From contig OZ199838.1 in NCBI GenBank assembly GCA_964304625.1, positions 16,926,001 to 16,990,000 of the forward strand: a DNA stretch of 64,000 nucleotides. Direction: 5' to 3'. The position numbers and the translations under genes are program-made. This DNA is from Kudoa neothunni. Its lineage: Eukaryota; Cnidaria. Under the pieces are notes generated by a model. The model worked only from the letters and a program-made list of their open reading frames with translations. It did no database searches and was not told where the DNA came from. The first letter of the stretch is position 1; every line of letters begins with the position of its first letter. Below are positions 22,094-34,504 of this stretch, piece after piece.

Positions 22094-23971
22094 CAGTGGG
22101 AAACCGATTTTGCACATTTTTCTCGACCATCTTTTTGTCTAATTTCTGTTTGATATCAATTAAATAATACAAATGACGAGAACTAATTCTAAAATTGTTA
22201 GAACTTTGAAAGAGAAGTACAAAATAATAAAGTATTTCGAAAGTTTACCCTTTAAACACGCTAAGATAGCAATAGTAAAACATTTCCTAATTTCGAATAT
22301 TCCCACCATAAATGGGATTCGTCGTAAGAAAGAGAAAGTAATTTCTATTATTGAAGGAGGATTGGCATCAAGTAAAAGAAAAAACATTCATAATGGATCA
22401 AACATTGGTTATGATCACGGTTTTTATGATTGAATCTGTTTGATAAGGGATAAAAAATTGAAATCACCGCCTCTGATATCATAAATAAAAGAATTGAGCT
22501 TTCCGTTGAAAATAAGAAGCCAGAAAGTGTGACAATAGGGTGGTTTAAGGGTTTTAAAAGCGAGTTAAACTAAGAAAAATTAATTTCCATGGCGAAGCCG
22601 CAGGTGTGGATTCTGCAGTTGTTGAAGAATGGATTCCACAACTTAAAGACATGTAAAAATTATAGCTCAGATTGTATATCTAATATCGATGAATCTGCAT
22701 TATTCTACCAGCAACAGATAGGAATATGTAGTTTTTTAACGTTTTGATTTATTTTGTAGGTAAAAAGTTTGTAGTTTCATCAGAGAGAAATATGAAGAGG
22801 ACCAACCAATGTATGAAGCGAATAACTATTTTATTAGGTGTCTCAATGAGTGGTGAAAAGCTCGAGTCATTAATAATCGACAAACACAAAAACCCTCGTT
22901 GTTTTATGAATATTAAATAACTTCCGGTGTCATATGAAAACAATAATAAAGGTTTGATGAATAACGACGTATTCTTGAGATATATAACCAAGCTTGATCA
23001 ATTATTTGAAAAAATGAATAAACATGTGTTATTGTTTCTTGATAATGCATCCTCTCATTGTAAACAAAAATTGAGCGTATTCAAATGATTTTTTTCCAAA
23101 AAAAACTACGAGTATTTCACAACCTTCTGATCAGTGGATAATATATTCGTTTAAATATGCCTACGAAATAGCTATGATTAAGCGATATATTGCTCGTGTT
23201 GAAACAGGTATTGATCCCATCCATCTGAACATATTAGAGGCAATGTTTCTTATAAGAGATGCTTAGGATATGGTTGCTCCTGAACAAATTAGAAATTGTT
23301 TTAAAAAAGCTTATTTTCTATTGATAAATTGTCCTCTATAGCACTAGGCGATGATTTAATTATAAAAATGCATCTAATAGAGAAAGCAATGATAGCATAT
23401 GCCCAGAGCAAATTAATGATGAAATAAACGAAATGATTCAGATTCTGGAGGAGGAGGATAAAATTGGTCGCTTATATGATGGCTATTCTACATTAGATTT
23501 AGATAGTAGGGACAATTCAGTGGACTTTGTTAAGTATGGCGAAGGATCTGGTGAGGAAATGCTTGAAGATAAATCTGAAGATACCCCTATTCTGAATTTC
23601 AAAGAGGCTACTGATTCCATCAGCGAACTTAAATAATTATTTCTGAAAAATGATGTTGATCGATTTAGAATACTTTAAAATCTTGAGAACGACGTATACG
23701 ATATCAAGTGGAAAAATATTAAACAATCGAAAATAACAGATTTTTTCAAATGTTAGAATATAAATATTGTTTATTTTACTGTATTGAATTTCATCTTTAT
23801 CTAAATAAATTTCCTCGGCGATTAAGAATTAAAATTTTACCTTTAAGTGTTAAAAATATAATGTTAAAATATTGCCTGCGCGCACACAAAGGTGTGGAAA
23901 ATCGGTTCTGGATCGATTTTACACACTTTTTTCATGGTCTGGAGAGAATATGCAAAATCGATTGCCTACTT
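22094..23971 (+). mobile_element. pogo/Tigger transposon, 1.88 kb, TA-flanked
   Basis: Imperfect 40-bp terminal inverted repeats: left CAGTGGGAAACCGATTTTGC, right (inverted) AAGTAGGCAATCGATTTTGC. They are flanked by TA at 22092-22093 and 23972-23973, the pogo/Tc1 target duplication. The interior encodes a CENP-B-like helix-turn-helix protein followed by a DDE_1 catalytic domain. Confidence 0.85.
22173..23636 (+). pseudogene. pogo/Tigger transposase (CENP-B HTH + DDE_1), broken
   Basis: 22173-22433 encodes the N-terminal CENP-B/psq-type HTH (TLKEKYKIIKYFE; KRKNI). The frame then shifts. Downstream pieces give the CENPB-type second HTH (VTIGWFKGFKS), the first catalytic Asp in ISNIDESALFYQQQ, ITILLGVSMSGEKLESLII, PRCFMNIK, and the second Asp in VLLFLDNASSH. 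23433-23636 is an acidic C-terminal tail. Several stops and frameshifts lie between, near 22433, 22570, 22735, 22918 and 23087. It is a dead copy. Confidence 0.85.
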
Positions 23972-24591
23972 TACTCCAATAACAATATGTTAGTTCTTTA
24001 AGAATTCATTAGATAAACCAATAATTTCAACGCAACATTTTCTGAATTTAGTTAAAGCAAAATTTTAAAAAATTAATAATTTTTTTATAAAAATAATTAA
24101 ATGTTTGTGCACAGTTAGAAAATCTACCAATTGAATAATGTCTTTAAAAAATATCAGAAAATCTGTTATAGCGGAAGAATTTTTCTTTTGAATTCACTAA
24201 CATGAAGGTTTTGAAATCAGAAAAGGATTATTAGACGTAAAATTCAAAAAATTATATAGTTCGTTTGTGGCACTTAAATAATTCTATATTCACACTTTCG
24301 ACAAAATGTTACATTTACATAAAACCAGTTATTGAATAGTATTAAAAAATGTTTATTTCAACATTTTAGATTTCTTACATTTACTCAAATAGCGTACGCT
24401 AGAAATTTATGTATGATACAATATTATTTTTATTGAATTTATCTACATAACCTTAAAAATCGTCTATTTTATATTTTGATAATAGCTGTATTATTTATTA
24501 AGTTACGACAAACATAACAGTCTATAATTTTTTTAGAAGACAATGGACACATAAAAATGCAAACATTCAAAATTAAACAATATTTGGGAAC

Positions 24592-26379
24592 GATACCAGA
24601 ATCGGTGGTACCCTCTTGCGCGAATATAAACTGAGAATTAAATGAGAATCGGCTTTAGAAGCGCGCTATCGTCCACAGACATTTATACTGGCTAATTATA
24701 ATATTACGTGGTTTATTTTTCAAGTCCGCGTATTTTATCATTGAGCAGTACTCGGACTACTTACCTTTATATCTGTTGAGCTTACTAATCACACGCGAAT
24801 CTAATTACATTATGTTAGGACACATTATTGATTTATATATGTCATTTTACGTAACTTTTTTTGGCGTGCAGCAACTTTCTATTTTAATATAATAACGAAT
24901 CATGATGTATAACTTTAAAAAAATAGTTGAAAATTAAAGCTTTCAAAACTAATTTCCTAATACATTATATATGTGGATTAAAACAAAATGAATTTTCGTC
25001 GAATATAACAAATGTATTCCAAATGTGATTATTTAAATTATCAAATATAGAATATATTTCAGTAATTAAGTTTAAAATTCAAGTCGTCCCAATTGTTTTA
25101 GCATTTCCAAAAAGGGATCTTCCTTGTTTTTCAGATATTTTCGCTTGAAAATATGTGTAGAAATAACTAAATCAATATTTAATAATTTACCAATTATCGA
25201 TATAAAAACCTTGAATACAAGTATTTTCTCGTTCCATTAGAAGGTAACAAAAGTTTCAACTGAAGCCAAGTTGATTCGATAGTGTTAGTGTGTGTGCTGT
25301 CTTTGGCGACATAGCACTCACTATGGTTTACCGCGCGATGTTGATAACCTAATGAGGACAACTTTTTGTGCACTTTTACTGCATCGGTATGTATAATGGT
25401 GTCTAAATACAGTTATATTGTTTTTATTTAAGATAAAAACCAGGTAAAATATATTTCTTGATCAATGGTATTAGAGTTTGATGGTTTCTTTTATTGACTG
25501 GGACGGCAAAAATATTGTCAGATCCCCGCTCTATACCACCAAATACCCACTGTCCTTCGATAGTTCTGCCGCGATTATACTTGCGTTTCCCGAATTACGA
25601 TTCGTATATTTCGACGATTTTACCAGGATCTGATGAAATATTAATTATGAATAGAAAATATAATTACTCCCAATCTTTTGGGAGTTCATTTGGAGAATTT
25701 CTCCACACAGGAACCTAAATTCTTTTTTCCCGCCCCCAAGTGTGTTTAAGGAGGAAATCCTTAAATCAGAAATTATGAATTTATTCTTACATTCGTGGAT
25801 CCAGTAATAAATAAGTAATAAAATCTTCTAAAACTATTATATATAACGTAGAGTAAATCCAAATACTTTAATTTTTAATGTTGAAAATTCGAAAATATAA
25901 TTTTTACGTATTTTTCTGTTTTAATATAAAATTTATTTTCCATATGTATGCTCAAAATGGAGCGATATGTCTTTCTATATAACAATGAAAAATGCATACA
26001 TACCCGTGTATTACTGATTTGCTTTCTACAGTAGATCTCGTATTATTCTTTTTTCAATTATAATAATTCTAAGTTATAATCTCGTTATAATTTATTAATT
26101 TTGTATTTAAAAAACATTTAGGATTTGCGAATTGGTAAAAACCATGTTTTAATTCTTAAAATTAATGATTTATAATTGGTGATTATAGTATTTGAGGATT
26201 TTGGCATCAACATTGTTGACATGTAACCCTGAAAAAATTTCTAAAACTAAAATTGTCGTGCAAATATTTTTTGAAACATAAAAGAATGCGCTAGCAACAG
26301 AATATCAGCCGATTCCTCGCTTTAGAGCGAAACTGGTTGACGCGTGCGCAATGAGGTACCACTGATTCTGATATGGAGG
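24592..26379 (-). mobile_element. Merlin transposon copy with inverted ends, 1.8 kb
   Basis: Left end ACCAGAATCGGTGGTACCCT (about 24596) is mirrored at the right by the inverse of ATCAGAATCAGTGGTACCTC (about 26350-26379). Between them, on the minus strand, lies Merlin transposase sequence. Boundaries are good to about 10 bp; no target duplication was recognised. Confidence 0.7.
25090..25730 (-). pseudogene. Merlin transposase remnant
   Basis: Minus-strand translation gives an IVEIYESNFGKRKYNRGR block (first catalytic Asp replaced by Tyr in the usual IDES motif), then EGQWVFGGIERG, and further on the distal block SSLGYQHRAVNHSECYV with THTNTIES-W (third catalytic Glu). The pieces are in different frames with stops between, and the region with the second Asp is poorly preserved. 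The IDES to IYES change alone would kill catalysis. Confidence 0.75.
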
Positions 26380-26884
26380 GAATTTGTAGGTTCACGAAGC
26401 ATTATTCTTTGAATATTAATTACACGAATTTTTAAACTCAAACGACGTCATATGATTTGGTTTGGGTCACGATTATTTATAACCCTTGATATGAAAGAAT
26501 ATTTAATTTTGAACCAAAAATTGCACTTAAAAGCAATGAAATTTGTTTAATTTAAAAGATATGTTGATCTTCTTAATCTTACGATCAGTCCTCCACCGTC
26601 ATGCGGCAACCGATTGTTACCAATAAAACGTCCAAATGTTGTGTAATATTATGCCTCTTTTACTTTCTAATTATTGATTCCATAATGTCTTTAGTTTTAA
26701 AAGAAAATTAAATTTTTCCTGTATTAACAATATATGTAAACACGAAAACATATAATGTGATCATTCATGTGTAACCTCCCGAACCACAAGAATTTAGATA
26801 TTTATTGACAATCAAGAAATTACTTAATAATCGTAACATCAGTCAGTTCATTATTGTGTTTAATATAAAATGTACGATTTTGAT

Positions 26885-26984
26885 GTAATTTAATTAAGTT
26901 TAAGCTCTATTTTCAAGCGGGGTCTTGCGAGACCCCGCTTGGGCACACACGGTTTTTCAAATAGGTTGGTCACGGAAGGGTTAA
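26885..26984 (-). repeat. End of a TTAA-type element with perfect 9-bp hairpin, inserted in a piggyBac gene
   Basis: Reading from TTAA at 26981-26984 leftward, the sequence starts CCCTTCCGTGACCAACC. It carries a perfect hairpin, GCGGGGTCT-TGCG-AGACCCCGC (917-938 in the 26 kb block, that is 26917-26938). It interrupts the piggyBac frame at 26985. The far end was not found. Confidence 0.55.
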
Positions 26985-27418
26985 TCAAAACCCACAGATA
27001 TTTTTCTATTTCCTTAATATCTATTTTAAAATTAGCAGTTTGTTGAGTAGCGTATAGATTTGATTCATATGCAATATTCCATATCAACTCATCAGTGAAA
27101 AAAAATTTGAAATACTCAATGGGCAATATGAAGTAATGCAAGTCACTAAAAATTGTCTATTTGATCTCTAAATTTTCGGATAGACTTGGAACGTTCTGTT
27201 TCTTTCACCACTTTAAATTTAATATTTTATCGTCATCGGAACCATTGGAATTCTTGATATGTTTCATCACCCAATTGTGCCTCGTTATTTTGAATGATAC
27301 GACATTCCGACTCATCTAACATCACATCCGGCTGTGAATTATCCGTATCTGGAAATACAATTACTTCTGTGATGGTTTTTCCATTTTCTTTCAGACTAAA
27401 AACAATATCGTGGTCCAT
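26985..27418 (-). pseudogene. piggyBac transposase N-terminal fragment
   Basis: Minus-strand pieces 27418-27233 (acidic N-terminus with an SQPDVMLDESE-type stretch) and about 27141-26985, containing LPIEYFKFFFTDELIWNI with AYESNLYATQQ. The latter is the classic start of the piggyBac DDE domain. The frame ends at a TTAA where another element begins. A CCCTTTCG end beside TTAA at 27815-27818 may be its own 5' terminus. No catalytic core is present. Confidence 0.7.
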
Positions 27419-27962
27419 TAGAATATACTATCGGAGATCCTCGAAGCCCAAAAATCCACTATAATTAACCTGTGGAGATTTTTATGTTTTTGGGTATATT
27501 TAAATCACATATTAATTTAATTTATTAAATATTCACTTCATTTTTTAAAATATTAAATTTTTTTAGTAACATTTTATGGTTTATTGTACTTATTTTTTCA
27601 AATGTTTTTGATTATTTCAGCGTTATAAAAAGGGAGGGGTTGTATCACACATTAAAATGACCATAAATCATTTCTTAATATAGTATCCCCTTTGTTGTAT
27701 AGAATAACATCTTATGTTTATCATATTCATAAATTATTCTTTAATAATTAATGAGCTCTAATATATAAGCGAATTAATTTGTGTCCACCAAAATGGGAAA
27801 CGAGAACGAAAGGGTTAAGGAAATCATCACAATTTATAATTTAAACCCTTAGTCAAACATGTTTTATCATAAAAAAATACATAAATTATTATTATAAAAC
27901 CGGTAGATATTTACTTATAATATAATTTATAAAGTATTGTAAGAATAATTAACAATAGGCAG

Positions 27963-29708
27963 TGTTTATTTTGCCGGACGCGCTTTTTCTCATAAGATAA
28001 TAATTCAATCTTTACCATTTTTTCCAAAAAATATCTTTTATAAATGCCAAATATAAATTTAGTTTCATATATTTTTTTAGTTAAAAGTTAGGCATCCAAA
28101 TGCATCGAGAATACTTTTGATTCTTGTATAAGTATCAATGCAATATACTTTAAGTTTTCCACAAATCAATGTATACTTCCCTAATAAAGCTAATTTTATG
28201 TAGTATGGTGGCATAAACGAGTAAAATGATCTTTATAATGCAGCTGTAATGTTGATAGTATCAAGTTCAATCATTGTGGAAGGAGAGTCTTATCAAACGC
28301 TATTTATGCAAGATGTTACACCCGACCTTAAGGTCGTTGACGCATTCAAGAATTTCAGAAAGGCTAATGAATCAATGGAAACGTAATAAAAGCGGATGCA
28401 CTTTTGTTACTGGATCGGATATTCTAGAAGATTTTCCGGTGATCTGCTAAATTATACGTCAAGTATGAGGACTGAGCGAGAGAGTACAGCAGTTAAAGAG
28501 TTAACAACTCGAAATGTTGAAAAATTAAACTCAGCCATTAACATAAGATATAACACATCATTAACGTTATAAGCATAAAATATTAGGACAGTTGAAATAA
28601 ATAATTGAATCGGATCATATTCGAATAGTTTTACATATTTCTTCTACCTAAGTATGAAGTTACCATACAGCCGTGTTGTCTCTACTAGAAAGGAAACGAA
28701 TACGGATTTATATGACAAAAAAAATTTGTATCTGGAAGGGTTACCAGAATTATTACCTTTCATTCATTCAAATGACCAAAGATATACGTATTCAGAATCA
28801 TTTGTGTAATGTGCAGCCAGTTATTACAGAAATTTTGAGTCAATTATCTGCTCCGACTTTTAGATTTAAGCGATATATGAAGCTAAATTCTTTTCAATAA
28901 AATACCATTACTATGGTATGAACAGAGGGACTTAACACGATTTATTAAACAAAATTGTGAATGAACTAATCTCGCTTATTTTCAATGGAATTCTTTGGAT
29001 AAGGTAGCTCATTTGTTCCACCATTCATATATCAACTTAATTTAGTTTAAATAAACGTCTGAATTTATTATCAACAACAATCAAAAAATTTCAGATTCAA
29101 AATGTAATGAGAGTGCCTTTGGTAAAAATTCCATTGTACATTTCGTTACTGAGGAATCATGAACGGAGAGGGTGGATATACAAGAAGCAGTTCGAGATTA
29201 TGACACGTAAATAACTGATATGGGAATATTAGATATTGTAATTCACAAAATTATAGGAATAAAGTTGCCAACAGTAATGAAGTTGAGAGTTAGACCAAAA
29301 GTTGTACTACAAACAGCTATAGATTTTAAGAAAATTTTTTTTTATTATGTTGATAATAATGTAACAACAATGTCGATATATAAGATTCAAACATAATTTT
29401 ATGTAGTTACACAGTACCATTTATATAAAAATTAAAAAGTATATTGTATTAAATTTTAATGTTGTATAAATCATTCCGTGAGAATATTTATCTTATTGTG
29501 AGAATTATATAAAGTGAATGAATCAAATAGTTATACTACATCGTGGTTTCATTCTGATTTTATTGATACAAATTAGTTATGTTAAAGTATATTCCTGAAT
29601 TAATGAAACAATATTTTTATTCCGCATTTATAAAAGCTATTTTTTGTAAAAAATGGTAACGATTGAATTATTATTTTAAGAGAAAAAGCTCGTCCGGCAA
29701 AATAGACA
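27963..29708 (+). mobile_element. Mutator-like element copy A, 1.75 kb, internally deleted
   Basis: Terminal inverted repeats of about 28 bp: left TGTTTATTTTGCCGGACGCG, right (inverted) TGTCTATTTTGCCGGACGAG. The interior is colinear with copy B at 46.8-53.4 kb on both flanks, but the transposase core present in B at 47.3-50.2 kb is absent here; the junction is near 28440-28455. Residual coding resembles N- and C-terminal flanks of a MULE transposase and is full of stops. It is a typical non-autonomous deletion derivative. No 9-bp target duplication could be seen. Confidence 0.75.
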
Positions 29709-29939
29709 GAGCCATTTTTGCAAGGTTTACAAAAGGGAAATTTTTCATTATATTTATATAAGTTGGATTAAAATATTCGAAATAAAAAAAGCGTTAAAAA
29801 ACCAAACTTGTTTTATGGTCAATGAATATTACTATTGATTGACTACATGTGCCAATAAACATCGGCGTATAATTCATTTAACGAAGGTCTCAATTGAATA
29901 TTAATATCTAAGAATATCATTTATTATAACTGCTACAAA

Positions 29940-31345
29940 ATGTTATTTTTATTAACATTTGTTGTTGTAAACTACAATTATTTTAATATTAGATCAGGTA
30001 CACTTCATTCATCCACGCTAATAATACTAATATAGAACCAGCACTTACTTCCTATGAAAAGGACATGGGTGAATTTAAGGATGGTGAGAATATAAACAAC
30101 GAACTAACAAGATGGTTTATAAATAAAAAAACAGCTCAATGCGAAACTTTCCAATACAGAGGAACAAAGGGAAATTTTAATAACTTTAGAACGAGAGTAG
30201 AATGCGAAAGACATCGTAAATTCTCGATTGTTGTAATATACTAATTTCATATAGTTGAAAATCCTATTTATGATAAAATTAACGGATGCCTAGACCCTCC
30301 TAAGGTGGAAGGGTTTTGCAGTAATACAAACACAGATAAATGGTCATGGGACCCATCTAAAGCTCTTTGTGAGAGTTTTAAGTACACTGGTTGCGGAGGG
30401 AACAAAAATAGATATGATTCAGAAGACGAATGCAAAATATTCTGTTATAGTACGTTCTATACAAAATATTTATTAATAACTACATTGATACGAAGATATG
30501 GAATACGGGAAACCAGCTACTGGGGTGAGTTTAACTAGTCAAGAAGATAAAGATAAATACGCTATTCCAAGTTATTATGATTGCCAGTTGAAACCAGACC
30601 TTCAAAAGAGAGATGCTGAGATAAAAGCTATCGCATTAATTAAAGAGAAACAATGTGTGTATGCAGCAGCAGGATTGAGTGAAGCTGGTAAAAAGATAAG
30701 AGGAGCATTCGATACTATAAACGATTGCGTTAGAAAATGCTTTCGTAGTTAATATTTTTATGATTTAAATAATGTTTCAATAGCATACGAACATGATGAA
30801 GGAGCCAAGGACGAAGATAAAGCGAAACAAAAAATACCTGCGTGTAGTAGAGTGCAGCCTGATCAGTTCGCAGCACCAAGTTCAACTACCGGTGTAGACC
30901 CTACAATAAGATTCTATTACGATCATAGCAACAGGGGCTGTTCACGCTTTGAGAGCTGGCCTGGAGATTTTAGCATATATAAAAACAATTTTCCTTCAGC
31001 CGAAATTTGCGAAAGTTATTGTGGATGGGGTAAGTTAATCACATAATCAAAAATATTTTTACTGGAAATTAAATAGACAAGCCTGTAGAAGTGGATGCTA
31101 TAGAAAGAGAACCTGTTTGTTATCTACCAAAAGCTGGAGAATACAGCGTGAATGATAATATTAATGGAAATCTAAACGTTAAAAGGTGGTATTTCGATAG
31201 TTCCGAAGATCAGTTTAAATGCCGTTGGTTTATGTTTGGTGGTCTCAATGGAAATGCTAATAATTTTAAATCATTCGAAGCTTGCAAAGTTATTTGCTGG
31301 CAACAAATGGACCCTGATGAAACGAATTTTACTGACGGAAATTAA
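29940..31345 (+). CDS. Secreted five-domain Kunitz-type protein, copy 1, 6 exons
   Basis: Exons 29940-29997, 30036-30215, 30255-30449, 30496-30744, 30784-31029, 31077-31345. Introns of 38-47 nt, phases consistent; 398 residues. Exon 1 is a signal peptide (MLFLLTFVVVNYNYF), and each later exon encodes one Kunitz-like unit. Unit 2 has all six cysteines (SFKYTGCGGN core). Units 3, 4 and 5 keep Cys 1, 3, 5 and 6 but lack Cys 2 and 4. Unit 1 keeps only Cys 3 and 5 (CETFQYRGTKGNFNNF). Unit 5 has KRWYFDSS..FKC...FGGLNGNANNF. Kunitz domains usually block serine proteases; whether these do is uncertain given the lost Cys 2-Cys 4 link next to the reactive loop. An inverted paralogue lies at 40931-42381. 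Confidence 0.9.
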
Positions 31346-31690
31346 AATGAAAGAACTGGAGACGATCAACAAAAAAGTTAACATTGAGATGTCTATTTTC
31401 AATATTTACATTAACCTATTATAATTAGTAAACCTTACATTACATTTACATTAAAATATTACTTTCATCTAGCGAATGCTATAAAATTAGTAATACAGAT
31501 TTTATCGATCAATAAGAAATAATTCTGCAATAAACGTGAGAGTAATTAAACAAAAGAAAGTTTTATCGTTGAAATATTTAGCTCAAATAAAGATAGATTT
31601 AAATTATTTGCGAAGAAGTGTTTTGAATATTTACGTATAAAACTAATATTATTAGCAGATAAATAATTGCGAGATTAATTATTACTTAAT
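31346..31690. other. Intergenic, no gene seen
   Basis: AT-rich 3' flank of the first Kunitz gene. Similarity to the paralogue ends shortly after the stop codon. Nothing else visible. Confidence 0.5.
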
Positions 31691-32660
31691 TTTCTGCCCC
31701 TTTTATATATTTTTAGATTTTACATAAGCTATCACAATACGATCCATTATTCTCATTAAATTTAGATAAGATTGATCCTTTTAATTCGTTCTCATTTTTT
31801 GCTTCTGTAATTACAACTGAACTAGTCCAAATAATATGCGTTTTAAGGTTTAAAAGGGAAAACAAGTTAATTTGGAATGGATCAATCGTATTATTGAATC
31901 CTCCGTACTGATGGGTATACGCGGTATCGAGGATAGTAACTGAATTCTTTATATCATTGGGTACGCAGGCATGCTTTGTTTTAATGATACGTTTTCTTTA
32001 ATTTTTCGCCATTCACAACCTTATCTTGAGCTTTGTGATATTTCATGTAACATTTATTCATGGGTTACACAACCGAATTATTTTTACTCTGTACAGTTTT
32101 GACGCAAAGAAACGGCGACACATATATTGTTGAATGATCCCTTTTGATCTCGTCATTAACGAGAATCTTACCTCCTCCACAAATCTTGTTTCTACCTTAT
32201 ATTTCCAATTCAGAACGCCCAATGTCTTTGGCATATTTAACTTTCATCTCACTTATAGATTCATAATTTTAACTCTTAGGAGTTGAATCGATAGATTTGA
32301 TTGTGTAAAGAAAGCTCCGAATACTTCTATTAACTGTACTTATACTCACTGAATTTCCAAACCTATCACTGAATAACCTGATAACATCACTAAGTCGAAG
32401 TGCACAAGTATGGTCAATCCAGAATAAAATGATTATCTGTTGACTGTAAGATAACTTCGGTTTTCTGTCAACTACATGCTTGTGAAATCTTACAACACCT
32501 TTTTGTTGTAATAGTCAATAAGTCTCCAAGAAGACTTGTATTTTGCGGAAGCGTTTCGGAAATATATTTTTCTTAAATTCGTTCTAGAGACTTTGCTATG
32601 ATTTTTGTCCTATCCTCATCACAAATACTTACTGGGATTTTATTACGTTAACCGCTTCCA
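31690..32660 (-). pseudogene. Tc1/mariner (IS630-type) transposase remnant
   Basis: Minus-strand frames give a helix-turn-helix stretch (DVIRLFSDRFGNSVSISTVN and RSIRSF), a linker with KYAKDIGRSELEI, an RNKICGGGKILVNDE block, and a distal THQYGGFNNTIDPFQINLFS segment. The last resembles the YSPxLNPIExxFS motif around the last catalytic residue of Tc1-like DDE/DDD enzymes. Stops and frame changes are frequent. Terminal repeats were not assigned; the hairpin at 32827-32890 may be one end of this or of the neighbouring Tigger. Confidence 0.5.
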
Positions 32661-32826
32661 AAATTAACTTTCATCCTACAAAATATGAGTCTATAAAATA
32701 TTTACAGTAGAATTTATAAAATACACTATTTATATAAGTTTATTTTGTATTAATAATTATAAAGAAGTATTTAATATCTTCATTACATCATTAATGTTTC
32801 TTTCAATCTCACTTGACTGCAACATA

Positions 32827-32890
32827 CAGTAGTGCAGGGATACTACGCACTTTTTTCGAACAAAACTTTTAGGTGCGTAGTATCTTTGCA
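32827..32890. repeat. TA-flanked inverted repeat (transposon end or mini-element)
   Basis: GATACTACGCAC (32839-32850) is repeated inverted as GTGCGTAGTATC (32873-32884), extended imperfectly to TGCAGGG/TTTGCA. It begins CAGTAGTGC right after TA, like a pogo terminal repeat. Confidence 0.55.
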
Positions 32891-33219
32891 GTATCCATGC
32901 TCTCGGGCGCGTCTTGTTGAATTGATCTTAGTGTCGCGCTTTCCTGTTTTGTATGCAACAATTTCGTTTGCTTTCTTATTTTATTAATAACTCGTAGATA
33001 TTATTAAGTAGTTGGATATTAATCACATAAAACAAAAAATATAAAATGAATAGACCATTATAATTCCAAAATATACAGATTTTTTGAATAGTCCGTTATT
33101 TTATCATTCTTTTGTGAACCATGTCTTCTTTTTCAGGTGTAAAGATTCAACTTTGTTGTATTTTCTTTCTTAATTTATTTAAATTGTTAATGATTTCATT
33201 AGTAAAACAAATAATACCA

Positions 33220-34140
33220 GTTTTTTCGTAATTTCCATAAGTAACCGATTCATTCATTGCGCTGACTTCATTATTATTGAGGCATTTTTCTGATGGAACT
33301 CTAATTGAAGCAATTTATTCATCGTTTACACAATATTCAGGTAGATTCTCTGAGGAATTACTTCCAACTGTCAGAATAATGTTTTCTGATCCACAGTTAT
33401 TAAAAATAATGATTTTTTGAAAGGTTTTTGATTGTTTCTTCATTCACTAATTTCCATACTTTTTTCATCATGTACATATCTTCAAATAAATCTATAGGAT
33501 CATTAGTTAAGTTGTTAACAAAAACACAAGTGAAATCAGCGGTAACTTTATTTATAAAATAATTTGTCAGATGATTTTTGTACATGCATTAAAATTGTAA
33601 ATAATTCCTTGGTCTAATAGTTGCAATACGTTGGCTGTTGTTATTGAAGGAAAACAGAGTTGAATGTTTGGAAAACTTTTAATAAATAATATGATTCTCC
33701 TTTTACATTGATAAAGTTCGCGCTTTTATTGCGTCAAACATTTTGAAAAAATAAAGTCTCCATGTTAGTCTAATGCCTAATAGGGACGTGGGAGGTCTTT
33801 TATTTTACAAAAGCAACAAGGTTTTCATGATCGCGAATTATTAATAATAGTCTTCTCTAGCACCAAACAGATGGAAAAAATTGTTACTCTCTCATTCTTT
33901 GAATTTGTTAGAATCGCGCAAATTTCTCTTCATTTTGAACACAACCATACATTAAATTTCATAAAGAGATGTAAATTTAAAGGACATTTTATCTTTTATT
34001 TATTGGCGAAAGAGTCCTATTTCATCAAAACTAAAAATATCCTTTGGATCGTTATTTTCGATCAACTTTAACAGTTGATATTTCCAAGAGGAAACTATTT
34101 CAGAAATAACCCTCTTGGACATGGATGGCCAAAAATTAAT
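33220..34140 (-). pseudogene. Tigger/pogo transposase remnant
   Basis: Minus-strand pieces: IFSFDEIGLFRQ at about 34060-34020 (first catalytic Asp of DDE_1); a middle part with LRDSNKFKE-type sequence; then LIQP..VLQLLDQGIIYNF at about 33640-33590, matching the family's TSxxQPLDQGVI block; and 33585-33400 with MMKKVWKLVNEETI, matching the aW..v...ti segment. An acidic C-terminus follows. Many stops. It is related to but distinct from the other Tigger copies at 48.0-49.8 and 55.4-56.0 kb. Confidence 0.65.
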
Positions 34141-34504
34141 TTTTATCCTAAAAATCAATTAATATACAACCAATTAATTTTAAAAACAGATTTTTAAAAT
34201 CAATGATCGCGATTATTGGTGATAATCCAACATCACTGGAGATCATTTATATATCTCGAGATAAAAATATCCCATTAGTTATTTTGGTCGCAAATAATTG
34301 TAACTAGAAATCTATTATATGAAGCAAACCGGAAATTCGTGTGTGTACGTGTTATGTACATAATCTCTTCCCAGCCCTGTACACAAACCTGGTAATTAGT
34401 TGAGTAATCCATTTAATCCATTTTTCATATTCATTGTATTTTTGTGTCAACGTGTTTTCCCTTGCTAACGTTTTGCTAAACTTGGACACAACAGTACGTA
34501 TTCT

